Of a stretch of 47,544 nucleotides of DNA, positions 17,246-24,776 are shown one piece after another. The stretch comes from Flavobacteriales bacterium (GTDB lineage Bacteria; Bacteroidota; Bacteroidia; Flavobacteriales_F; PHOS-HE28), in assembly GCA_024103275.1 (NCBI GenBank), contig JAGFIV010000112.1:1-47544 (forward strand), read 5' to 3'. Within the stretch, counting starts at the first letter, position 1, and every line of letters begins with the position of its first letter. The notes below the pieces were generated by a model. The model worked only from the letters and a program-made list of their open reading frames with translations. It made no database searches and was not told the origin of the DNA. The position numbers were made by a program, and so were the translations under genes.

Positions 17246-18004
17246 ATGGGCGGGTACAGGAAATGGATCTTCGGCGGCTTGGGCTTCGTGCTCACCGGCA
17301 CGCCCATCGGAGCTGTCGTGGGCTTTGCCCTGGGCTCGCTGATGGACAATGCCGAGACCGGCATGGCGCCGCGTGCCGCCGGGGGAGGCCAGCGCCCCGA
17401 TGATCACCGGCGGCGGGCAACGGCCAGCGACCTGGCCCTCAGCCTGGTGATCCTGACCGCCGCCGTGATGAAGGCCGACGGCAAGGCCACCCAAGGGGAA
17501 CTGGGCCATGTGCGCCGCTTCTTCGTCAGCCAGTTCGGGCCCCAGCACAGCGCCGAGCTGATCCGCCTGCTGCGCGACGTGCTCAAGCGCGACATTGACC
17601 TGCACGGGGTATGCCTGCAGATCCGGAACCACCTCACCCACGCCGAACGCCTGCAGGTGATGCATTACCTGATCGGCCTGGCCCATGCCGACGGCAGCGT
17701 ACACATCACCGAAAAGCGGATGCTCGAACGCATCGCCGCCGACATGGGCATCAGCGGAAAGGACCTGGCCTCGCTGGATGCCATGTTCCGCGGACCGTCG
17801 GTGGACAGCGCCTATACCATCCTGGAGGTGGACCCCAAGGCCAGCGACGAGGAGGTGAAGAAGGCCTATCGCCGCATGGCGATGAAGCACCACCCCGACC
17901 GGGTGGCCAACCTGGGGGAGGAGGTGCAGAAGGCCGCCTCGGAAAAGTTCAGGAAGGTACAGGAGGCCTGGGAGCGGGTGGCCAAGGAGCGGAACATGGC
18001 ATGA
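17246..18004 (+). CDS. TerB-like / DnaJ domain protein (DjlA-like)
   Basis: A 252-residue protein beginning 3 bases after the TPM gene. Residues 5-35 form a glycine-rich hydrophobic segment that could anchor it. Residues about 60-180 form a helical TerB-like domain with two AxADG motifs ([11 protein letters not shown] and [11 protein letters not shown]). The C-terminal J domain has the essential HPD motif in KHHPDRV. This is the layout of DjlA, a membrane-linked DnaK co-chaperone. Placement in the lemA-TPM operon suggests chaperone activity at the same membrane assembly; this is inferred from context only. Confidence 0.82.
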   Translation: MGGYRKWIFGGLGFVLTGTPIGAVVGFALGSLMDNAETGMAPRAAGGGQRPDDHRRRATASDLALSLVILTAAVMKADGKATQGELGHVRRFFVSQFGPQHSAELIRLLRDVLKRDIDLHGVCLQIRNHLTHAERLQVMHYLIGLAHADGSVHITEKRMLERIAADMGISGKDLASLDAMFRGPSVDSAYTILEVDPKASDEEVKKAYRRMAMKHHPDRVANLGEEVQKAASEKFRKVQEAWERVAKERNMA

Positions 18005-18074
18005 GGCACCTGCCGCTGCCGGGGTGCTGGGGCCATGCTGATCGCCCTTGGCCACGCCGGACATGCCGGGCGGG

Positions 18075-20051
18075 TCACCCTTCGCGGCCGACGCGCACCA
18101 GCGGTACTTCCCTTGGTGCCTGGATCACCAGGGGCACCTGCTCCACCACCGACACGTTGGGGTCAAGCCCCATGGCGTCCCGGTCGCTTTGCGTCAACGA
18201 CTTCAGGGCGAAGTAAGCGTCCAGGACCATGCCGTCGCGCAGGCGGAATTCGTTCTCCACGGAGAGCATGCGTTCGGTGATCACATACAGGATGTCCGTG
18301 TGGAAATCGCCCCGTTTGATCGACTCGTACTTGCTGTGGAAGTCCAGCTCGTTGTTGGCGTCCATCTCCTCCAGCACGCGCCGGAACAGCAGGTTCATCC
18401 GCGGCTGCACGCGGAAGCCCAGGTCGAAGTCCACGCGGATCACCTTGTCGTCCACCAGTTCCTTCACCCGGTATTCCATGGTGTAGGGCTCGTCCACGTA
18501 GTTCACGTGCAGGAACCAGTAGATCTCCGCCCGCTTCACCTTGCGCCCCAGGATGCTGTTGATGATCTGGGACTCCACCTCCGCGGGGTTGTTCGCCTTG
18601 GTGAGGTAGGCCAGGTGGGTGGCGTACTTCGGGATGTCGTGGTCACCGCTCAGCTCGCGAAGGGCCTGTGCGTGGTCCATCAAGGGCACGAAACGCAGGA
18701 ACCGGTTGATGATCTTGCGCGCCCGGTGCCAGGTGAACATCACCGCCAGCGCCAGCACCACGGCGATCAGCAGCAGCGGGTAGTGCAGGATCTTCACGGC
18801 GTTGGCCACGAAATTGGCCAGCTCGATGGTGAAGAACAGGCCCACCACGGCCAGCACCAGCACCCAATGCCAATGGCGCAGGTAGCGCAAGTAGCCATAC
18901 AGCAGCACGGTGGTCATCAGCATGGCCACCACGATGAAGAAGCCGTAGGCCGCCTCCATGTTGCCGCTGCTGCGGAAGTAGAACATCACGCCCACGGTGC
19001 CGGCCCACAGCAGCCAGTTGATGCTGGGGATGTAGATCTGCCCGCGCACCACGGTGGGGAACTTCACCCGCACCCGCGGCCAGAAGTTCAGCGTGATGGC
19101 CTCGTTGATCAAGGTGAAGGAGCCGCTGATCACCGCCTGGCACGCCACGATGGCGGCCAGCGTGGCGATGGTGATGCCCGTGATCCGGAACCATTCGGGC
19201 ATCAGCTCGAAGAAGGGGTTGCGGATGTCCAGAACCTCGCCCTGCCGCTCCAGCAGCCAGGCCCCTTGGCCCATGTAGTTGAGCACCAGGGCCACCTTCA
19301 CGAAGCCCCACGTGGCGCGGATGTTGCCCCGCCCGCAGTGCCCCATGTCGTTGAACAAGCCCTCCGCGCCCGTGGTGCATAGGAAGACTGCGCCCAGGAG
19401 CCAGAAGCCGCCGGGGTAGTTGGCCAGCAGGTCCACCGCATACGCCGGGTTGACGCTGGCCAGCACGTGCGGCATGTGCACCACGTGCGACAAGCCCAGC
19501 ACGGCCAGCATACTGAACCACAGGAGCATGATGGGGCCGAAGGTGAAGCCCACCACCTTGGTGCCGAAACGCTGGAAGAAGAACAGCAGGCTGATGATGG
19601 CCACCACCGTGATCACCGTGGTGTTGGAGCCGGGGGAAATGATGCCCGCGAAGGTGTCCACGCTGCCAAGGCCCTCGATGGCCGAGGACACCGAGATGGC
19701 CGGTGTGAGAATGCCGTCCGCCAGCAACGTGGCCGCCCCGATCACGGCGGGCACCCAGGCCCACGGGCCGAAGCGCCGCACCAGCGTGTACAGTGAGAAA
19801 ATGCCGCCCTCACCCCGGTTGTCCGCCTGAAGGGCCAGGGTGATGTACTTGAAGCTCGTCAGCAGGGTGAGCGTCCAAATGATGCAGCTCAGCCCGCCAA
19901 GCACCACCCGCTCGTTGATCGGGACATCCTCGCCCACGATGGCCTTGAACACATACAGCGGCGAGGTACCAATGTCGCCGAAGACGATCCCCAAGGCCAC
20001 CAGCATGCCCGCCCCGGTCAGGGGGTGCTGCAGCGTCTTGTGATTAGGCAT
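18075..20051 (-). CDS. kup: KUP-type potassium uptake permease
   Basis: A 658-residue protein of normal KUP length. MLVALGIVFGDIGTSPLYVFK is the family's N-terminal signature in the first helix. About twelve hydrophobic segments extend to near residue 440, including AIEGLGS and the GGFWLLGAVFLCTTGAEGLFNDMGHCG stretch. A soluble C-terminal domain of about 200 residues follows. The protein moves potassium, with protons, across the inner membrane. It stands alone, convergent with the DnaJ-like gene. A TACATTCG element is found 40 bases upstream. Confidence 0.95.
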   Translation of the reverse strand: MPNHKTLQHPLTGAGMLVALGIVFGDIGTSPLYVFKAIVGEDVPINERVVLGGLSCIIWTLTLLTSFKYITLALQADNRGEGGIFSLYTLVRRFGPWAWVPAVIGAATLLADGILTPAISVSSAIEGLGSVDTFAGIISPGSNTTVITVVAIISLLFFFQRFGTKVVGFTFGPIMLLWFSMLAVLGLSHVVHMPHVLASVNPAYAVDLLANYPGGFWLLGAVFLCTTGAEGLFNDMGHCGRGNIRATWGFVKVALVLNYMGQGAWLLERQGEVLDIRNPFFELMPEWFRITGITIATLAAIVACQAVISGSFTLINEAITLNFWPRVRVKFPTVVRGQIYIPSINWLLWAGTVGVMFYFRSSGNMEAAYGFFIVVAMLMTTVLLYGYLRYLRHWHWVLVLAVVGLFFTIELANFVANAVKILHYPLLLIAVVLALAVMFTWHRARKIINRFLRFVPLMDHAQALRELSGDHDIPKYATHLAYLTKANNPAEVESQIINSILGRKVKRAEIYWFLHVNYVDEPYTMEYRVKELVDDKVIRVDFDLGFRVQPRMNLLFRRVLEEMDANNELDFHSKYESIKRGDFHTDILYVITERMLSVENEFRLRDGMVLDAYFALKSLTQSDRDAMGLDPNVSVVEQVPLVIQAPREVPLVRVGREG

Positions 20052-20090
20052 GGTCGCACACCTTCAAGCCGATGCGGCGTGAAAGGGGCG

Positions 20091-20098
20091 CGAATGTA
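20091..20098 (-). promoter_or_regulatory. Putative -10 element TACATTCG for kup
   Basis: Minus-strand TACATTCG is 40 bases before the kup ATG and matches TAnnTTTG except for one C. Confidence 0.4.
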
Positions 20099-20121
20099 CT
20101 GGGATCGCCAAGAAACGGAAA

Positions 20122-20241
20122 GGAGTATCGCAGGGCTATCGCGTCTTATTTCTCCCGTCAGTACTGGGCCTGCTGTTCCTACTCCTTTGCCGAAGTCATG
20201 ACCGTTGATGAATGAAGACACGATAGCCCTGGGGAGTATCG
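20122..20241. mobile_element. MITE-like element: inverted ends inside 9-bp direct repeats
   Basis: A 101-base segment (20131-20231) has 22-base inverted ends that match at 19 positions; the outermost 11 bases, CAGGGCTATCG, are perfect. The direct repeat GGAGTATCG lies immediately left (20122-20130) and again one base beyond the right end (20233-20241), like a target-site duplication. There is no room for a transposase. It lies between kup and the LolA-like gene. I recognise no named family, and the one-base offset on the right is a caveat; it could instead be a long stem in an untranslated region. Confidence 0.4.
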
Positions 20242-20261
20242 GCCCACGCGGGCCGCAAGGC

Positions 20262-20906
20262 CTACCGCATGTCGTTCACCTCCACACCGGGGTACTTGCT
20301 CTTGTCGAAGGTGAACAGCGCGTCCACCATTTCGGCATTCGGCACGAAGCGCTTCAGGATGTACGTGACCTCGTTCCCGTCCTTGTATTTCAGTACCACC
20401 TTTTTCGGCTCCATCTTGTTCTTGTCCACGGTGAGGATCACGGTGTGGAAGGCCTTCTTGGCCGGGTCCAACGGGAACAACTTGATGGTCTCCACCGCCA
20501 CGCCGTCCTCGGTGCCTGTGCCCACGTACTGGCTTTTGAAGCCCTTCTCGTACACGTTGAACAGGTTGGCCGGGTCCAGGGTCTCATCCATCTCGGAAGG
20601 GTCGGTGATGGTCACCTCGTTGGTCTTTTTGCTGTATGTGTACAGCGCCTGCCCGTCGTTGATCACCACGTTGTCCAGCAGCGTCAGCCGGAATTTGCGG
20701 TCCTTCAGCTTCAGGTTGCCCTGCTGGGTGATGTCCAGCTTGCTGGCGTTGTTCACCAGGCGGCTGCTGAAATCGGCATCGAAGCTCTTGTAGCTTTTGT
20801 TCTTGGCGATCACTTGGTCCACGATGGCGCGACCTTTGGGGTCGTCCTGGGAGAAGGCATGCAGGGCCGGAAGCAGGATGGCCAACAGCAAGAGGGTCTT
20901 TTTCAT
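20262..20906 (-). CDS. lolA: LolA-like outer-membrane lipoprotein carrier protein
   Basis: A 214-residue periplasmic protein. I choose the start at MKKTLLLLAILLPALHAFSQ, a signal peptide, because the sequence upstream is heptamer repeat. The body shows the LolA layout: FDADFSSRLVNNAS, GNLKLKDRKFRLTLLDNVVINDG and LFPLDPAKKAFHTVILTVDKN, a half-barrel that ferries lipoproteins from LolCDE to the outer membrane. It could act after the Lgt encoded here. The symbol is used in the family sense because Bacteroidota have several LolA-like proteins. A well-formed TTG-16-TACATTTG promoter is just upstream. Confidence 0.82.
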   Translation of the reverse strand: MKKTLLLLAILLPALHAFSQDDPKGRAIVDQVIAKNKSYKSFDADFSSRLVNNASKLDITQQGNLKLKDRKFRLTLLDNVVINDGQALYTYSKKTNEVTITDPSEMDETLDPANLFNVYEKGFKSQYVGTGTEDGVAVETIKLFPLDPAKKAFHTVILTVDKNKMEPKKVVLKYKDGNEVTYILKRFVPNAEMVDALFTFDKSKYPGVEVNDMR

Positions 20907-20926
20907 GGTGCGTGGAAATGCGGCTG

Positions 20927-20953
20927 CAAATGTATTGGTGCTTGGCCTGGCAA
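20927..20953 (-). promoter_or_regulatory. Bacteroidota-type promoter for the LolA-like gene
   Basis: On the minus strand TTG (about 20951-20953) is followed after 16 bases by TACATTTG (20934-20927), an exact TAnnTTTG match. The -10 ends 20 bases before the ATG at 20906. This is the best two-box promoter in the window. Confidence 0.55.
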
Positions 20954-20973
20954 TCGGCGTGCCATGCTGGGAT

Positions 20974-21202
20974 GGAGCCTTTGAGCCGAGAGCTTTGAGC
21001 CGAGAGCTTTGAGCCATGAGCCATGAGCCATGAGCCATGAGCCATGAGCTGCGAGCTGCGAGCTATGTGCCGCAAGCCGCAAGCCATCCTCCGTCCTATG
21101 GCCTGATAACTAACAACTAACAACTAACAACCAACAACCAACGACCAACGACCAACGACCAACGACCAACGACCAACGACCAACGACCAACGACCAACAA
21201 CT
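20974..21202. repeat. Large compound heptamer repeat tract
   Basis: Two families of 7-base units fill most of the 321-base gap between the LolA-like gene and the first SET gene. The first includes GAGCTTT/GAGCCGA alternation, then five perfect GAGCCAT (21011-21045), two GAGCTGC and one GAGCTAT. The second runs AACTAAC, AACCAAC and then eight perfect GACCAAC (21143-21198). A short non-repetitive link (about 21080-21103) separates them. No gene is visible in the gap. Confidence 0.9.
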
Positions 21203-21227
21203 GCCCCTGTCCACTGCCAAGTGCCCA

Positions 21228-21713
21228 TTACACCTCCCCGGTCCACCGCTCGTGTTCCACGGGCTTCAGCATGGTACCCGTGCAATTGGGCGCCCCGCAG
21301 TGGCAGGCCCAGATCTTTTTCAGCCGGGCGGTGTAGGGCACGTCGAAGCTGATGCCATAGTCGTAGGTGAGCTCCTCGCCCGCGCGGATGTCGCGGATGG
21401 TTTCGATGATCACCTTCGTCTTCAGCGGATCGGTGGGATGCTCATGCTGGTAAGGGATGCAGTTGGGCGCGCAACTGTGGTTGATCCACCGGGCATCGTT
21501 CCCGCCCTGGTTGGCATCGATGATCCAGTCGTCGGTCAGTTCCATCAGGAAGGTGTGGCCGCTGTACATCTCGTCGTACAGTTCGTCGGCTTCCTTGCGG
21601 GTGATCAGTTTGCCGGTGTATTCGATCAGCTCCGTGCCGGCGGGGATGTCCGCGGTGGCAAAGACCCCATTGCCGTGGATGCGTGACCGGCGAACGCGGA
21701 AAGGACGTGGCAT
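21228..21713 (-). CDS. SET-domain protein-lysine methyltransferase (first of a tandem pair)
   Basis: A 161-residue protein that is almost entirely a SET domain. RIHGNGVFATADIPAGTELIEY opens it, RWINHSCAPN (residues 75-84) is the pseudoknot motif that binds S-adenosylmethionine, ELTYDYG (114-120) supplies the catalytic tyrosine, and CHCGAPNC (137-144) is a post-SET zinc cluster. It should methylate lysines of a protein. Bacterial SET proteins of this size are known, but their targets mostly are not. It lies 3 bases downstream of a close paralogue, clearly a tandem duplication. Confidence 0.9.
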   Translation of the reverse strand: MPRPFRVRRSRIHGNGVFATADIPAGTELIEYTGKLITRKEADELYDEMYSGHTFLMELTDDWIIDANQGGNDARWINHSCAPNCIPYQHEHPTDPLKTKVIIETIRDIRAGEELTYDYGISFDVPYTARLKKIWACHCGAPNCTGTMLKPVEHERWTGEV

Positions 21714-21716
21714 GGA

Positions 21717-22205
21717 TCAGGCCTTGGCGGCTTTTTTCCTGCCCTTGGCGGGCTTCAGCATGGTACCCGTGCAGTTGGGCGCCCCGCAGTGGCAGGCCCA
21801 CAGCTTGCGCTCTTCCTTGGTGATGGGCCCCTCCACTTGGATATCGTAGTCGTAAGTCAGTTCCTCGCCTGCACGGATGTCGCGCAGCGCCTCGATCACC
21901 ACGCGGTCCTTGCGCGGGTCGTCGCTTTCGTCGCCGATGACGTACGCCTTGCAGTTGGGCGCACAACTGTGATTGATCCACCGGGCCGTGTTTCCGCCGA
22001 TGTTGGCATCGATCACGTAATGTTCGTTGAGGATGAACAGGAAGGTGTGGCCGGTGTCGTCGCCGCCGTATTCCTCGTCCACGTCGGCATGGGAGCGCAG
22101 CTTGCCCTTGTACTCCACGATCTCCTCACCGGCCTTGATGGGCGCCGTGGCGAACACGCCCTGGCCGTGGATCTTGGAATTGCGGCGGATGATCTTGGAA
22201 GGCAT
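21717..22205 (-). CDS. SET-domain protein-lysine methyltransferase (second of a tandem pair) with basic tail
   Basis: A 162-residue paralogue of the downstream gene. I start it at MPSKIIRRNS; a perfect TAAGTTTG -10 element lies 19 bases upstream and excludes the longer start. It has RWINHSCAPN (75-84), ELTYDYD (115-121) and the post-SET cluster CHCGAPNC (138-145). The last dozen residues, KPAKGRKKAAKA, form a lysine/alanine tail like those of bacterial histone-H1-like proteins, absent from the partner, which ends in WTGEV. The tail may bind DNA or be a self-methylation site; this is inference. Confidence 0.88.
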   Translation of the reverse strand: MPSKIIRRNSKIHGQGVFATAPIKAGEEIVEYKGKLRSHADVDEEYGGDDTGHTFLFILNEHYVIDANIGGNTARWINHSCAPNCKAYVIGDESDDPRKDRVVIEALRDIRAGEELTYDYDIQVEGPITKEERKLWACHCGAPNCTGTMLKPAKGRKKAAKA

Positions 22206-22223
22206 CGTCTTTCGGAAGGGCTG

Positions 22224-22231
22224 CAAACTTA
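22224..22231 (-). promoter_or_regulatory. -10 element TAAGTTTG for the SET gene pair
   Basis: Minus-strand TAAGTTTG is an exact TAnnTTTG match 19 bases before the ATG at 22205. Confidence 0.5.
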
Positions 22232-22310
22232 CATGAAGCGCGGACCCTGCGTTTGCCCATGGACATTGCTACGCAGAAGGCTTCGCGAAGGCACCGGATT
22301 TCTATCCAGC

Positions 22311-22355
22311 CTTACCCGCCTTACCAACCTTACCAACCTTACCAACCTTACCAAC
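22311..22355. repeat. Nonamer tandem repeat, five units
   Basis: CTTACCCGC is followed by four perfect copies of CTTACCAAC (22320-22355). It lies between the SET promoter and the 3' end of the disrupted methyltransferase gene. Confidence 0.85.
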
Positions 22356-22363
22356 CAGCATCA

Positions 22364-23167
22364 TCACCCTTCCCGCGAAGCCACCACGCTGAACACCATG
22401 GGCAACTTGCCTTCAAGGCCGCTTATCCTGTACAGGCCGTCGGTGCCTCGCACGGTGTTCGTGAAGCAATCGTGCGGCGATCCGTCCATCTCCCGGAAGC
22501 TGTCGACGCGCAGGCCCGCTTCCAGCAAGGCCGTGATCGTTTCCGCCAAGGCGTGGTTCCACGTATGCGACGGAAGTGCGATGGGTGCGGAGGGCTCGGC
22601 ATAGGTGCCTTGTTCGGTCTCCACGATCCGTTCCCGGTTGAAGTAGGAGTAAGCCACCCGGGTGAATGCGTTGTTGAACATCCACACGGCGGGATGGAAC
22701 TCCACCAGCACCAGCCGGCCTCCGGGCTTCAACCAATGTGCGACATTTCGTGCCCAGGGGCCAAGCTCCGGCAGCCAGCCCAGCACGCCGAAGCTGTTGA
22801 ATACGATGTCGAACTGGGCCTCGAACGCGGGCTGCTGGTCGAGCACGTTGGCGCACACGAAATCGGCATGCAGCCCGGCACGGTCAGCCAGCTTGCGCGC
22901 CTCGTCGAGGGCCACGTCGGACAGGTCGAGCCCCGTAGCCCGGGCGCCCATGCGCGCGAGCGAGAGCGTGTCCTGCCCGAAATGGCATTACAGGTGCAAC
23001 ACCGCCTGGCCCCGCACGTCGCCGAGCAGCTCCAGTTCATGCGTGCCCAGGGAAATCGCACCGTGCAGGAAGCTCTCCACGTCGTAGAACCTGGAGCCGA
23101 CGTGGAGCCGCGTGCGGGCATTCCACAAGGTGCGATTCACCTCGAAAGAGGCCGCATGGTCTTCCAT
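22364..23167 (-). pseudogene. Class I SAM-dependent methyltransferase interrupted by one stop codon
   Basis: Reading from the ATG at 23167 gives a continuous methyltransferase frame of 268 codons with a single TAA at 22988-22990. Around it the frame reads VLHL-stop-CHFGQDTLSLARMGARATGLDLSD. Family members read HLQCHFGQDT here, so a CAA or CAG glutamine codon in motif I has become TAA by one change. The rest is intact: FDIVFNSFGVLGWL (motif II), HWLKPGGRLVLVEFHP (motif III) and a complete C-terminus. It is either a recent pseudogene, an assembly error, or translated in two parts; the downstream piece starts at GTG/ATG codons near 22951. It begins 19 bases after the SpmA/B-type gene. Confidence 0.75.
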
Positions 23168-23186
23168 GGGGGTAAAGATGCGGCGC

Positions 23187-24614
23187 TCAGAAGTAAACCA
23201 CGCATACCGCGATGGCTGCCAGCACGCACACCAGGTCCACCAGCAGCATGATGCCCAACGTGTAACGCGTGTCCTTCACGTTCACCGCCCCGAAGTAAAG
23301 GGCGATCACGTAAAAGGTGGTCTCGGCCGCGCCCTGCAGGATGGAGGAGAGCCGGCCGGTGAGGCTGTCGGCGCCGTAGGTCTTCATGGCATCCAGCATG
23401 AAGCCGCGCGCACCCCCGGCGCTGAACGGCCGCATCAGGGCCACGGGCACCGCGTCGATGATCTCGCGGTCCACGTGGAAGAACGCCAGCACCGTGGAGA
23501 AACCGTCCATCACGATGCCCATCAGGCCGCTGTTGCGGAAGATGCTCAGTGCGCACAGCATGGCGATCATGTAGGGCAGCACCCGCAGGCCGGTGGTCCA
23601 GCCGTCCTTGCTGCCTTCGATGAACGAGTCGAACATGTTGGTGCCCTTGGCGGTGAAGAGCTTTTCATGCCGGTAGGCGTAGGCCACGATCAGCAGGATG
23701 ATCAGCAGCAGCATGCCGTTGCCCAGGTTGTCGGTGAAGTGGACCTTGGTGGCGCCGGCCAGCTGCGAGATCCACACCATCAGCCCGCCGATCACCACGC
23801 TTATGCCCACCACGAAGAGCATCACGGGCAGGTTCAGCAGGTTGATGCGCTGGCGGATGCTGACGAACAGCAGAGCGGCCAACGTGCCGATGAAGCTGGT
23901 GACGATCATGGGGATCATGATGTCGCTGGGGTTGGCCGCGCCCATGGCCGCCCGGTAACCGATGATGGAGGTGGGCAGCAGGGTGAGGCCCGCCGCATGC
24001 AGGCACAGGAACATGATCTGGCTGTTGGTGGCCCGTGCCGGGGAGGTGTTGTTGGCCTGCATGCTCTCCATGGCCTTCAGGCCGAATGGCGTCGCGGCGT
24101 TGTCCAGGCCCAGGAAGTTGGCGGCGAAGTTCAGCGTCATGTAGCCGTAGGCCGGGTGTTCGGCGGGCAGGTCGGGGAAGATGCGCTTGAAGACGGGGGA
24201 GAGGAAACGGGCCAGCTTTTCCATGGCCCGCGAATCCACCAGCAGGTTCATCAGCCCGCAGAAGAAGGTGAGGTAGCCGATCAGGGGCAGCCACAGGTCC
24301 ATCACCGTGGCCTTGCAGGTCTCGAAGAGGCCGTCGGCGGCCTGGGTGCCGTGGTTGTATCGCACGATGCCGCCATGGTCCAGGGTCACCAGGGTGTCGC
24401 CCAGCATCACGCGGCCATCTTCAGCGGCCTTCAGCCGGCCCAGCAGGGGCGTGCCGCTGAGGGCCACGCTGTCCAGCTCCGCCACCACGATGGGGTCGCC
24501 CTGGCTGCCGTTCACCAGCACGCCCAGGCTGTGGCTGCGCCCCGTGGCCAGCATGGCCACCGCCCAGCCGATGCTGAGGATCAGGATGAAGGTCCAAAAG
24601 CGACTGAGGGCCAT
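23187..24614 (-). CDS. Fused spore maturation protein A/B-type nucleoside-recognition membrane protein
   Basis: A 475-residue polytopic membrane protein starting at MALSRFWTFILILS. The first half resembles SpmA (LNFAANFLGLDNAATPFGLKAMESMQ), the second SpmB (FIEGSKDGWTTGLRVLPYMIAMLCALSIFRNSG, RPFSAGGARGFMLDAMKTYG). Both carry the nucleoside-recognition Gate domain. In Bacteroidota, which do not sporulate, the two are fused. About 70 soluble residues (from LGVLVNGSQGDPIV) are inserted after the first helix. A transport or channel role is assumed, but the substrate is unknown. It is divergent from the OmpA-family gene. Confidence 0.88.
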   Translation of the reverse strand: MALSRFWTFILILSIGWAVAMLATGRSHSLGVLVNGSQGDPIVVAELDSVALSGTPLLGRLKAAEDGRVMLGDTLVTLDHGGIVRYNHGTQAADGLFETCKATVMDLWLPLIGYLTFFCGLMNLLVDSRAMEKLARFLSPVFKRIFPDLPAEHPAYGYMTLNFAANFLGLDNAATPFGLKAMESMQANNTSPARATNSQIMFLCLHAAGLTLLPTSIIGYRAAMGAANPSDIMIPMIVTSFIGTLAALLFVSIRQRINLLNLPVMLFVVGISVVIGGLMVWISQLAGATKVHFTDNLGNGMLLLIILLIVAYAYRHEKLFTAKGTNMFDSFIEGSKDGWTTGLRVLPYMIAMLCALSIFRNSGLMGIVMDGFSTVLAFFHVDREIIDAVPVALMRPFSAGGARGFMLDAMKTYGADSLTGRLSSILQGAAETTFYVIALYFGAVNVKDTRYTLGIMLLVDLVCVLAAIAVCVVYF

Positions 24615-24748
24615 GCTTGCTTGCTGCGTGCAAAGGAGGGGCCTGCAAGGCGGCGCGCGGAGGCGGCCCGGGCCGCTTGGTGAACAATGCGATGTGCAAG
24701 AGCGGCCATGGTCCTCCTTCGCCTTCCCGTGGCGGTCCGTCGTACACC

Positions 24749-24756
24749 TATCTTCG
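24749..24756 (+). promoter_or_regulatory. Putative -10 element TATCTTCG for the OmpA-family gene
   Basis: TATCTTCG followed by CC lies 21 bases before the ATG at 24777, the same octamer and spacing class as at lysA and the DUF4920 gene. Confidence 0.5.
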
Positions 24757-24776
24757 CCACCCAACCACCAAGCGCC

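Noticed and set aside
20018..20221. A 67-codon minus-strand frame overlapping the kup start and the MITE-like element
   Set aside because: It spans a promoter and inverted repeats, overlaps kup in another frame and has no recognisable sequence.
21011..21198. CRISPR array
   Set aside because: The repeats are 7-base tandem units with no spacers, unlike CRISPR repeats of about 23-47 bases with unique spacers.
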